Source: Nostoc sp. JL34 (GTDB taxonomy: Bacteria; Cyanobacteriota; Cyanobacteriia; Cyanobacteriales; Nostocaceae). Taken from it: a DNA stretch of 64,000 bases. Under the pieces are notes generated by a model that had not been told where the DNA came from, did not search any database, and saw only the letters and a list, made by a program, of their open reading frames with translations. The stretch covers positions 16,185 through 80,184 of the forward strand of contig NZ_JABXKQ010000087.1 in NCBI RefSeq assembly GCF_017114945.1, in the 5' to 3' direction. Positions 19,557 through 28,872 of the stretch are shown piece after piece; the stretch's first letter is position 1; each line of letters starts with the position of its first letter. The translations under genes were made by a program, and so were the position numbers.

Positions 19557-21249
19557 TGTTTTGCACCTTGGAGATGATATCAATACCGATGATATTATTC
19601 CTGCGAATCGGGCAACAAACGATCACCCTGATAGCTTAAAACACTATGCTTTAGAACATGTTATTGGCGAAGGTGAACTGCTAAAATACAATGTGATTGA
19701 AGCCGGAGAAAATTTCGGCTGTGGTTCCAGTCGAGAAGTTGCCCCCATTGCCCTGCAAGCTGCGGGAATTGAAAAGATTCGGGCGCGATCGTTTGCGGAA
19801 ATTTTTTATCGCAATAGCATCAATATTGGACTTTCCCTAGAAATTTTAGGGGAAAAACAGGAGAATCCTGTAGTTGATGCGATCGCAGCAGCCGGTGGGC
19901 TAATGTCTTTTAATCAGATGCGTCGTCAAGGTCAGATCACCATTCCTCGCAGTCTGACGCCAACCCGACCAATGACTTTAGTCGAAAAACTCTTGGCCAA
20001 AGCCTCTGGTAATACCTACGTCCAGCCGGGAGAAGTGGTTTTTGCTCAGGTCGATTTAGCCTTATCTCATGATGCTGTGGCCGGGCCTGTGGCCAAGACA
20101 TTTTATAAACAGTATGGAGAAGGAGCAAAATTATGGGACTCCCAAAAGGTGGTTTTGGTAGCCGATCACTTTATCCAAGTTAACGACATCCGTGCTGATG
20201 ACAAAGCATATCTGATGTATGACCAGATGATTCAGTTTGCCCAAGACCAAGGATGCCACTTATTTGATATGGTTTCCCCAGGTGAAGCAGCAGGCATCTG
20301 TCACGTTTTACTCCCAGAAAAAGGGTTTGTCCGACCAGGAATGATAATTGCCGGTACAGATTCCCATACCTGCACCTACGGGGCATTGGGAGCCTTTTCC
20401 ACGGGGGTAGGAACCACTGATATGGCTAATATTTATGCCACAGGAGATATGTGGATTCGTGTTCCTCCAACTATAGTATTTGAGTTGTCTGGAACCTTGC
20501 CTTCTAAAATCAGTGCCAAAGATATTATCCTATTTATCCTGGGACAAATCGGCTGTGCTGGCGCTACCAGTAAGGTAATGGAGTTTAGAGGGTCAATCCT
20601 CGCCCAACTGCCCTTTGATGAACGGTTGACCCTAGCTAATATGGCTGTGGAGTGTGGTGCAATCTGTGGTTTGATTGTTCCTGATGAGGTGACACGTGAA
20701 TATGTAAAAAACCGAGCTTCAGAAAAATTTGTAGAGATTATCGGCGATGCTGATGCTGAGTACGAAAGAGTTTATCAATTTGACCTTAGTGATTTAGAAG
20801 CGCAAGTTGCACGTCCTCCAAAACCCGATCAAGTAGTTGCCATTAGTCAGTTAGAAGATATTCCGATTACCAAAGCCTTTATTGGCTCTTGTACTGGAGG
20901 TAAACTCTACGATTTAGCTCAGGCCGCTGAAGTTTTGAAGGGTCGCCAACTAGCAGACGGTGTAAACTTGTTTATTGTCCCTGCAAGCATTGAAATCCGA
21001 GAACAAGCCCAGGAATTAGGTTATCTCGACATTTTTGAACAAGCAGGGGCACAGATTCTCAAGATAGGTTGTGGGGCTTGTATCAATTCTGGGCTTGGGG
21101 TTTTGGCAAAAGAAGAAACAGGGATTTATGCAACCAATCGCAATTTTAAAGGCCGTAGCGGCGATCCAACGGGCAAAAATTATTTAGCCTCACCAAGAAC
21201 AGTTGCTATCTCTGCTGTAAATGGAAAAATTAGCGATCGCTTTGATTGA
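19540..21249 (+). CDS. hphCD: HphCD, fused aconitase-family isomerase (small-large subunit order)
   Basis: A 569-residue fusion of the two isopropylmalate isomerase subunits. Residues 1-165 are the LeuD-like swivel domain ([23 protein letters not shown] at 60-66). The rest is LeuC-like, with [11 protein letters not shown] and the Fe-S cysteines in GSCTGG (about 450) and GCGACI (about 511 and 514). It should isomerise 2-benzylmalate to 3-benzylmalate. The small domain comes first, opposite to the order in most fused aconitases and like AcnB. The ATG lies inside the end of hphB. Assignment to the homophenylalanine/homotyrosine pathway rests on its neighbours. Confidence 0.87.
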   Translation: MSHGNNVLHLGDDINTDDIIPANRATNDHPDSLKHYALEHVIGEGELLKYNVIEAGENFGCGSSREVAPIALQAAGIEKIRARSFAEIFYRNSINIGLSLEILGEKQENPVVDAIAAAGGLMSFNQMRRQGQITIPRSLTPTRPMTLVEKLLAKASGNTYVQPGEVVFAQVDLALSHDAVAGPVAKTFYKQYGEGAKLWDSQKVVLVADHFIQVNDIRADDKAYLMYDQMIQFAQDQGCHLFDMVSPGEAAGICHVLLPEKGFVRPGMIIAGTDSHTCTYGALGAFSTGVGTTDMANIYATGDMWIRVPPTIVFELSGTLPSKISAKDIILFILGQIGCAGATSKVMEFRGSILAQLPFDERLTLANMAVECGAICGLIVPDEVTREYVKNRASEKFVEIIGDADAEYERVYQFDLSDLEAQVARPPKPDQVVAISQLEDIPITKAFIGSCTGGKLYDLAQAAEVLKGRQLADGVNLFIVPASIEIREQAQELGYLDIFEQAGAQILKIGCGACINSGLGVLAKEETGIYATNRNFKGRSGDPTGKNYLASPRTVAISAVNGKISDRFD

Positions 21250-21472
21250 ATTGTGAGTGGGGATTGGGGACTTGGCGATTGGAACCCCAACCAAATCGAA
21301 CTATCAGATCGGGGTAAATAGAGAAACAACTCAAAAAATATTAACCCAATCTGAGCAGGAATGACTCTTATTTAGTTTAGTCTGGTTTTGAGATAGGTTT
21401 CTTTATTTACAAAGGCTCAACTCTCGTACCCTTAGTAATGTTTTAACCAACAAAGGATTTTAGGTAATTAAA

Positions 21473-21865
21473 ATGGACGAAATCGTTAAAAAACTTGCTG
21501 GTCTGGGTCTTCCTGGCGTATTTCTCGTGATTCTAACAGTCACAACAGGGGGTAGTTCTGCCGCTATTGCAGCTGCCATCACAGCGTTAGGAGGGCCGTT
21601 TGGCATTGTCGGAGGGATAGCACTGCTTGGTCTAATAACGGTTGTAGGGGATACTGTCGCGGGATATGGAATTGAAGCTGTTCTCAAGGCCGTCTATACA
21701 GAACGTAGCAAAACCGAATCTGTGAGATTCCTCTTGAAAGAAATTAAAGATTTACCCATTTCAGAGGAGCTAAAACTCAAACTGAAAAATGAACTGAGTC
21801 CAGAAGTGATTATTGATACTGAAGAGATTCAGCCACCAAAAACAATTGAAATCGTCGAGGAATAA
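21473..21865 (+). CDS. Small hydrophobic protein shared by both peptide clusters, copy 1
   Basis: A 130-residue protein: a short charged N terminus (MDEIVKKLAGLG), a Gly/Ala-rich hydrophobic region of about 60 residues (two likely membrane hairpin helices, residues 12-35 and 40-62, with GGSSAAIAAAITALGGPFG), then a charged C-terminal half with RSKTESVRFLLKEIKDLPI. A strongly similar copy lies at 52103-52510 just before mdnE. The ATG follows AGGTAATT. It lies between hphCD and aptA on the same strand. I do not recognise the family. Candidates are an accessory or immunity protein of the ABC transporters; a secreted peptide is less likely because no leader/core boundary is seen. The function is unknown. 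Confidence 0.75.
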   Translation: MDEIVKKLAGLGLPGVFLVILTVTTGGSSAAIAAAITALGGPFGIVGGIALLGLITVVGDTVAGYGIEAVLKAVYTERSKTESVRFLLKEIKDLPISEELKLKLKNELSPEVIIDTEEIQPPKTIEIVEE

Positions 21866-22179
21866 TTTCACTGTTAAATTCCTTGAGATTTCAAATCGAA
21901 CGGCACTAATTTAGATTTTAAATTGGGAATTTAGGATGATTAAAAGCTAACTGTATTTTGCTTTGAGATATCCATTCGCATTTTATTTTCAAATTTGTGT
22001 CGGTTCAGTAATCGCACCAAATTGCCCTCAGCAAAAAAAATGGCCTCTGAGTCTGAATCTCACCGGATTAAGCCCTCAAAGGCCGATTATTTTCCCAACG
22101 AATTAGTAATTATTTGGTCAAGCATATATACAAGAGTTATAGCTTTCCTAAAATTTTCAATTTTTGTACTAAATTTATT
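21866..22179. other. Leader region before aptA
   Basis: About 310 bp, AT-rich, with no convincing gene. An in-frame ATG at 22114 would lengthen AptA by 22 residues that do not look like a conserved start. The promoter of aptA could lie here. I see no clear -35/-10 pair or terminator. Confidence 0.4.
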
Positions 22180-25100
22180 ATGGAAGAAATTATCATTAAC
22201 TCTACTCAGGATATTGATGCTTTTTCTGCTTTAACTGAGCAGGAACGACATAAAATATTGGTGGAATGGAATGATACAGCGGTAGATTATCCCAAACATC
22301 TATGCATACATCAGTTATTTGAAGTACAAGTAGAAAAAACTCCAGACAATATTTCTGTCGTTTTTAAAGATGAACAACTAACTTACCAAGAGTTGAACCA
22401 CCGAGCCAACAAAATAGCAGATTATTTGCGTTCAGCTTTGCTGTCGCGTAGCGATTCGCTAGGAGTAGGGCCAGAAGTTCTGGTAGGTATTTGCGTTGAA
22501 CGCTCTTGGGAAATGGTAGTGGCTAGCTTGGGCATCCTCAAGGCGGGTGGAGCTTATGTGCCATTAGATCCGACATATCCCAAAGAGCGTCTAGCGTTCA
22601 TGCTCTCAGATTCTCAAGTGCAGGTGCTATTAACCCAGCAAAAGTTTGTTGAAAGCTTTGCTGGGAGCGGAGTACAGGTGGTTTGTCTGGATACTGATTG
22701 GGAATTCATCAACCAACACAGCCAAGAGAATGCGACTAGTAACGTCACGGCTGAAAATCTGGCTTACGTGATCTACACCTCCGGTTCTACAGGAACACCA
22801 AAGGGAGTAGCTGTGCCGCATCGGGCTGTGAATCGGTTAGTATGCAACACCAACTATATAAATTTTGTGCCAAACGATGCCGAAGGCGGTCAACTACGCG
22901 TTGCTCAAGCCTCAAATACTTCCTTTGACGCAGCTACATTTGAAATCTGGGGATCTCTCCTGCACGGGGCTACGCTGGTAGTAATTCCTCACAATGTTGT
23001 GCTTTCGCCCCAGCATTTCGCAGCGTACATCCGCGAACAAGGGATTAGCGTATTGTTTTTGACGACAGCCTTATTTAATCAGTTAGCCAGCATTGTTCCC
23101 CAGGCATTTAAAGACCTGCGACACTTGCTATTTGGAGGCGAGGCTGTAGATCCCAAGTCAGTCAAAGCGGTTCTGAGAAATGGGTCGCCACAGCAATTGG
23201 TGCATGTTTATGGGCCAACTGAGAGTACAACATTCTCTTGTTGGTATCTAGTGGAGGATATTGCCGAAGAGGCAACAAACGTGCCGATTGGTCGCCCACT
23301 CTCCAATACACAAATTTATATCCTGGACTCCCAACTTCAACCAGTTGTCATTGGTACTCCTGGTGAATTATATATTGGTGGCGACGGATTGGCACGAGGC
23401 TATCTGAACCGCCCAGAATTAACCGAGGAAAAATTTATCCCCAATCCTTTCGAGAAGGCAGAAGGGAGTAGATTATACAAAACCGGGGACTTAGCCCGTT
23501 TCTTACCAGACGGCAATATTGAGTTTATTGGGCGAGTCGATCATCAGGTGAAGATTCGCGGCTTCCGTATTGAACTGGGAGAAATTGAAGCGCTTTTGAG
23601 TCAACACCCGGATGTACAGCAAGCAGTAGCGATCGCCCGTGAAGACATCCCTGGCGATCAGCGCCTTGTCGCCTATATTGTGCTTAAGCAAAAGCTTGAT
23701 ACGAGCGTCACTACCCTCAAACGCTTCCTTCAAGAAAGGCTGCCTAACTATATGGTGCCAGCAGTCTTTGTGATTCTCGACTCCTTGCCCCTGACTCCCA
23801 ATGGTAAAGTGGATCGTCAGAATCTTCCAGCTGGCGATCGCACACGCCCCGATCTCGAAGAAACCTTTGTCGCGCCTCGGAACCCAATTGAGGAGAAGTT
23901 AGCAGTCATCTGGGCTGAGTTAATAGCACTTGAGCAGATTGGAGTCAATGACAATTTTTTCCAACTGGGTGGTCATTCCCTAATTGCAACTCAACTCCTT
24001 TCCCGCGTGCGCGAAGTTTTCCAAGTCGAGTTGTCCTATCACCACATTTTTGAAAAACCCACCATAGCCGGTCTGGCTCAACTAATCGAACAGTACAGCC
24101 GCATAGAACCGCAGTTGCAGCGTCCTACCATCCAACGAATTGGGCGTGAAGGACTCTTGCCAGTTTCCTTTGCTCAAGAGCGAGTGTACTTCATCCAGCA
24201 ATTGGCCCCTGAAAGTAGTGCCTACCAATTCCAGGCAACTATGCGATTTAAGGGTCAGCTAAATGTGGCAGTCTTACAACAGTGCCTCAACGAGATTGTG
24301 CAGCGTCATGAAATCTTTCGCACGACTTATCCGGCGGTGAATGGACGCCTATTTCAGGTAATCCACCCAGCGCAACCAATCAGCTTCAGAGTAGTTGATC
24401 TCCAGACATTCCCTGAATCGGAGCGAGAAACAGAAGCTCAACGCCTAGTTGAGATAGAAGTGCAAAAGCCGTTTGACCTGAATCAACTACCATTAGTTAA
24501 GTGGGTTTTGTTGAGGTTGAGCGACCAAGAACATTTGTTGATCCACATTGAGCATCACATGGCTCATGATGGTTGGTCATTCAATGTGTTTCTGGATGAA
24601 CTGCTGAAACTTTATCAAGCATTCTCGCTGGGAGATTCTGCTATCCTTCCTAAACCACTGCTTCAGTTTGTGGATTTTGCCCATTGGCAGCGACAGTGGG
24701 TCAAAAGCCAGGAAGCACAAGCACAATTGGCCTATTGGCAGCAGAAGTTATCTGGTAGTTCACCGTTGTTGGAATTACCCTACGATCGCCCGCGACCGAC
24801 AGAGCAAACTTACAATGGTGATCAAATTAGGCTAGAACTTCCGATTGACTTGTGCGAATCCCTGAGAGTTCTGAGTCGTCAAGAGGGTGTCACCTTATTT
24901 ATGACGATGCTAGGAGCTTTCCTGGTAATATTGCACCGATACACTGGCCAGGACGACCTGAGCGTGGGCACTGCTGTTGCTAATCGGCGGATGCAGGAGG
25001 TAGAAAAGCTAATTGGCATGATCGTCAATAACCTGGTTCTACGCACTGATTTGTCTGGCAATCCCACATTTAGAGAATTACTCGGTCGAGTGCGTCAAGT

Positions 25101-28100
25101 GACTCTGGAAGCATACACCAACGAAGATTTACCCTTCGATAAGGTAGTGGAGGTGCTGAAGCCAATACGGAATTTGAGTCACAATCCTCTATTTCAAGTG
25201 ATGTTCAGCTTCCATGATTCTCCCATGCCAGACTTGAGTCTTCCTGGTTTAGACATCAGTTTGCATGAACCTATCAGTAATAAATCAGCAAAGTTTGATT
25301 TAGATTTTTTGGTCATACCGCGTTCAGAGCAACGCGTGCAGAACGGGTCTAAAAGCGGAGCCAAGGGAATCACGCTAATTTTAGAATACAACAGTGACCT
25401 CTTCGATGCTGCCACAATTCAACAAATATTAGAGCAGTATCAAAATTTACTAAATGCGATTATTGCTAACCCGGAGCAGCAAGTTTCGCAATTACCATTG
25501 CTAACGCCGACTCAGCAAGAGTTACTGGTGGAATGGAATCAGACTCACAGAGAATATCCCGCTAAAGAGTGTATCCATAAGTTATTTGCGGCTCAGGTGG
25601 AGCGATCGCCTGATGCCGTGGCTATTCAGCAAGAAGGACAACAGCTAACTTACCGCCAATTGAGCGATCGCGCCAATCAATTAGCCCACCATCTGCAAAG
25701 TTTGGGAGTCAAACCAGAAACCCTCGTCGGTATCTGCGTTGAGCGTTCCCTAGAGATGATTGTTGGCTTACTTGGCATTCTCAAAGCAGGGGGTGCATAT
25801 ATTCCCCTTGACCCTGCCTATCCCAAAGAGCGACTAGCTGACATTCTCGAAGATACGCAACTGAGCATTCTGCTGACTCAAGAAAGATTCTCAGCCAAAC
25901 TACCAGATTATGCCGGAAAAACGATCTGTTTAGATACGGACTGGTTACAAATTGCTCAACACAGTACAGCTAATCCGATTAGCGAAGTTCAACTCCATAA
26001 CCTCGCCTACATTATTTACACTTCTGGTTCTACAGGTAAACCCAAAGGGGTGATGATTGAACAGCGATCGCTGTTCAATTTTGCCCTCACCGCTATGCAT
26101 GAATATGGAATTAATGCAAGCGATAATATTCTGCAATTTGCATCTATCTGTTTTGATGCCTCAGTTGAAGAAATCTTTCCTTGTCTTGTAGTCGGTGCAA
26201 CATTAGTGTTGCGAACCGAACAGATGTTGCACTCCAGCGATGAATTTTGGCGGTGTTGTCGAGAATGGCAGTTAACTGTTTTGGATCTTCCTACAGCCTA
26301 TTGGCATCAGTTGGCGGCGGAACTTACCTCTGAAGACTCCCGAATTCCCGAAAGTCTGAGAATGCTGATTATTGGCGGAGAAGAAGCTCAACTCGAAAAA
26401 GTGAAGCGTTGGCACAGTAGTATTGCTCACTTCTCCCATCCACCCCAATTACTTAATAGTTACGGGCCAACGGAAGCAACGGTTATAACTACCTTAGAGC
26501 GCTTAACTCCAGCCGCCACGTCTGTTGCAATTGGACGACCTGTAAGCAATGCTCAAGTTTATATTCTGGATCAATATCTGCAATCAGTGCCTATAGGAGT
26601 TTCCGGAGAACTACACATTGGCGGAGCCGGATTAGCCAGAGGGTATTGGCAACGTCCAGAGTTAACCGAGGAAAAATTCATCTCCCATCCCTTCGATCGA
26701 AGCACGGGAGATTCTGATCGCCTTTATAAAACAGGGGACTTAGCACGATTTCGGGCAGATGGCAACCTGGAATATCTCGGTCGGATTGACGATCAGGTGA
26801 AGATTCGGGGCTTCCGCATTGAGTTGGGAGAAATCGAAACGGTGCTGAGACAACATTCACAGGTGTTTCAAGCTGTGGTCATTGCTCGTGAAGATATTCC
26901 CGGACAAAAACGGCTAGTGGCTTATGTTGTGCCTAAAGAGTCGCAACCAACCACCGAGGAATTGCGGCATTTCCTGAAGCAGAAACTACCTAATTACATG
27001 ATTCCGTCGGCTTTCATGTTGCTGAAAGCCCTGCCAATGACTCCGAATCAGAAGGTAGACTACCGCGCCCTACCAGCCCCCGACCTTTCCCGCAGTGTAG
27101 AAGATAAATTTGTTGCGCCTCAAACCCCTACAGAAGAAAGATTAGCGGCAATTTGGTCAGAAATTTTAAGATTAAAACAAGTCGGTATTCACGATAACTT
27201 CTTTGAATTGGGCGGAGACTCCATCCTCAGCATTCAGATAATTTCCCGCGCCAATCAAGCGGGTATCCAAATTGCCCCTAAACAGCTATTTCAGTACCAA
27301 ACTATTGCTGAGTTAGCTGCCGTGGCAGGGATTACTCGCTCTGTCAAAGCGGAACAAGGGTTAGTGACTGGTTTTGTGGCACTGACACCCATCCAACAGT
27401 GGTTTTTCGAGCAGAAATTGCCCGAACCTGATTACTTTAACCAATCAGCCTTGCTAGAAGTGCCCCCAGACTTGCAACCAGAACTATTACAGCAAGTTGT
27501 ACAACAATTGTTACTGCATCACGATGCTTTGCGATCGCGCTTTGCACGTCTCCCAAGGGGAGAATCGCAGTTTGTGCAACAAGAGGAAAACTGGCAGCAG
27601 TTTAACGTCCCGGCTCAAGAATCTGTACCATTTAGCGTCATCAATTTGTCGCACCTGTCACCAGAAGAACAACAAACAGCAATGAAAGCTGCTGATGCTG
27701 AACTTCAAGCTAGTTTGAATCTATCTATTGGAGCGATGGCTACGCCCGCCGCAGGCATCGCACGAGTAGCATTGTTTCAATTAGGCAACAATCAACCTGG
27801 TCGGTTACTGTTCATCATCCATCACTTAGCAGTAGATGGCATTTCCTGGCGGATTTTGCTCGAAGATTTGGCTACTGGTTATCAGCAAATCAGTCGTGGT
27901 GAAGTTATTAAATTACCACCTAAAACAACTTCTTTTCAATATTGGAGCGATCGCCTCACAGAATACGCCCAATCATCAGATGAGTTGAATTACTGGCTAA
28001 GTGAGTCTAGTTTTAAAGTTACCGCCTTGCCAGTAGATTATCCTTTAGGTAAAGAAAATAACACCTTAGCCTCAACCGCTTCTGTGTCGCTTTCTTTAAC

Positions 28101-28833
28101 TGAAGAACAAACCCGCGCCCTCTTGCAGGATGTACCCTCGGCCTACAACACTCAAATAAACGATGTGCTATTAACTGCCCTGGTGCAAAGCTTTGCCCAA
28201 TGGACGGGAGAACGTTCCCTACTCGTTGATTTAGAGGGACATGGACGGGAAGACTTATTTGAGGATGTAGATTTGTCCCGCACTGTGGGTTGGTTTACCA
28301 CCTTATTCCCCGTTCATTTACACCTAGAAGAAGTTGACCATCCAGGAGAGGTTTTAAAGTTAGTTAAAGAACAACTGCGGCGCATCCCTAATCGAGGCAT
28401 CGGTTATGGCGTGTTGAGATATTTGCAGCCGGATAACGCAATACGCACCAGACTAGAAAGTTTCCCTCAAGCACAAGTAAGTTTTAACTATCTTGGTCAG
28501 TTCGATCAGGTACTTAGGGCATCTGCTGTGTTGGGTTTGGCTGAAGAATTCAAAGCTGAACAGAGTTTACTTAATCAGCGCAGCCACCTATTAGGAGTAA
28601 GCGGATTTATTCGTGCCGGAAGGCTGGAAATGACTTGGACTTACAGTGAGAAAATTCATAAACGAGATACCATTGAGGGTTTGGCCTTTGGGTTCATGGA
28701 GGCATTGCGATCGCTGATTACCCACTGTCAATCCCCTGATGCGATCGGTCATACACCTTCAGACTTCTCAGCAGCCAGACTCAGCCAAAAACAGCTTGAC
28801 AAATTCCTAGCCAAAATCAACAAAAACAAGTAG
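22180..28833 (+). CDS. aptA: AptA, NRPS modules 1-2 (A-T-C-A-T-E)
   Basis: A non-ribosomal peptide synthetase of 2217 residues. Domain order with rough residues: A1 30-560, T1 567-640 (GGHS at ~595), C 650-1100 (HHMAHDG at ~792), A2 1117-1640, T2 1647-1715 (GGDS at ~1678), E 1735-2190 (HHLAVDGISW at ~1881). There is no N-terminal condensation domain, so module 1 is the loading module; in anabaenopeptins its residue ends up joined through a ureido bond. Pocket codes read by eye are DAFFLGVTFK for A1 (Ile-like) and DAEDIGSVIK for A2 (Lys-like). The epimerase fits the invariant D-Lys of anabaenopeptins. Two Nostoc-type repeats are inserted in frame (22435-22466 and 27733-27762). The start at 22180 was chosen over 22114 because the extra 22 residues look non-conserved. 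aptB follows after 39 bp. Confidence 0.92.
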   Translation: MEEIIINSTQDIDAFSALTEQERHKILVEWNDTAVDYPKHLCIHQLFEVQVEKTPDNISVVFKDEQLTYQELNHRANKIADYLRSALLSRSDSLGVGPEVLVGICVERSWEMVVASLGILKAGGAYVPLDPTYPKERLAFMLSDSQVQVLLTQQKFVESFAGSGVQVVCLDTDWEFINQHSQENATSNVTAENLAYVIYTSGSTGTPKGVAVPHRAVNRLVCNTNYINFVPNDAEGGQLRVAQASNTSFDAATFEIWGSLLHGATLVVIPHNVVLSPQHFAAYIREQGISVLFLTTALFNQLASIVPQAFKDLRHLLFGGEAVDPKSVKAVLRNGSPQQLVHVYGPTESTTFSCWYLVEDIAEEATNVPIGRPLSNTQIYILDSQLQPVVIGTPGELYIGGDGLARGYLNRPELTEEKFIPNPFEKAEGSRLYKTGDLARFLPDGNIEFIGRVDHQVKIRGFRIELGEIEALLSQHPDVQQAVAIAREDIPGDQRLVAYIVLKQKLDTSVTTLKRFLQERLPNYMVPAVFVILDSLPLTPNGKVDRQNLPAGDRTRPDLEETFVAPRNPIEEKLAVIWAELIALEQIGVNDNFFQLGGHSLIATQLLSRVREVFQVELSYHHIFEKPTIAGLAQLIEQYSRIEPQLQRPTIQRIGREGLLPVSFAQERVYFIQQLAPESSAYQFQATMRFKGQLNVAVLQQCLNEIVQRHEIFRTTYPAVNGRLFQVIHPAQPISFRVVDLQTFPESERETEAQRLVEIEVQKPFDLNQLPLVKWVLLRLSDQEHLLIHIEHHMAHDGWSFNVFLDELLKLYQAFSLGDSAILPKPLLQFVDFAHWQRQWVKSQEAQAQLAYWQQKLSGSSPLLELPYDRPRPTEQTYNGDQIRLELPIDLCESLRVLSRQEGVTLFMTMLGAFLVILHRYTGQDDLSVGTAVANRRMQEVEKLIGMIVNNLVLRTDLSGNPTFRELLGRVRQVTLEAYTNEDLPFDKVVEVLKPIRNLSHNPLFQVMFSFHDSPMPDLSLPGLDISLHEPISNKSAKFDLDFLVIPRSEQRVQNGSKSGAKGITLILEYNSDLFDAATIQQILEQYQNLLNAIIANPEQQVSQLPLLTPTQQELLVEWNQTHREYPAKECIHKLFAAQVERSPDAVAIQQEGQQLTYRQLSDRANQLAHHLQSLGVKPETLVGICVERSLEMIVGLLGILKAGGAYIPLDPAYPKERLADILEDTQLSILLTQERFSAKLPDYAGKTICLDTDWLQIAQHSTANPISEVQLHNLAYIIYTSGSTGKPKGVMIEQRSLFNFALTAMHEYGINASDNILQFASICFDASVEEIFPCLVVGATLVLRTEQMLHSSDEFWRCCREWQLTVLDLPTAYWHQLAAELTSEDSRIPESLRMLIIGGEEAQLEKVKRWHSSIAHFSHPPQLLNSYGPTEATVITTLERLTPAATSVAIGRPVSNAQVYILDQYLQSVPIGVSGELHIGGAGLARGYWQRPELTEEKFISHPFDRSTGDSDRLYKTGDLARFRADGNLEYLGRIDDQVKIRGFRIELGEIETVLRQHSQVFQAVVIAREDIPGQKRLVAYVVPKESQPTTEELRHFLKQKLPNYMIPSAFMLLKALPMTPNQKVDYRALPAPDLSRSVEDKFVAPQTPTEERLAAIWSEILRLKQVGIHDNFFELGGDSILSIQIISRANQAGIQIAPKQLFQYQTIAELAAVAGITRSVKAEQGLVTGFVALTPIQQWFFEQKLPEPDYFNQSALLEVPPDLQPELLQQVVQQLLLHHDALRSRFARLPRGESQFVQQEENWQQFNVPAQESVPFSVINLSHLSPEEQQTAMKAADAELQASLNLSIGAMATPAAGIARVALFQLGNNQPGRLLFIIHHLAVDGISWRILLEDLATGYQQISRGEVIKLPPKTTSFQYWSDRLTEYAQSSDELNYWLSESSFKVTALPVDYPLGKENNTLASTASVSLSLTEEQTRALLQDVPSAYNTQINDVLLTALVQSFAQWTGERSLLVDLEGHGREDLFEDVDLSRTVGWFTTLFPVHLHLEEVDHPGEVLKLVKEQLRRIPNRGIGYGVLRYLQPDNAIRTRLESFPQAQVSFNYLGQFDQVLRASAVLGLAEEFKAEQSLLNQRSHLLGVSGFIRAGRLEMTWTYSEKIHKRDTIEGLAFGFMEALRSLITHCQSPDAIGHTPSDFSAARLSQKQLDKFLAKINKNK

Positions 28834-28872
28834 TCATTTGTCATTCTCCCAATCCCACTCCGAGGTAGTTTC

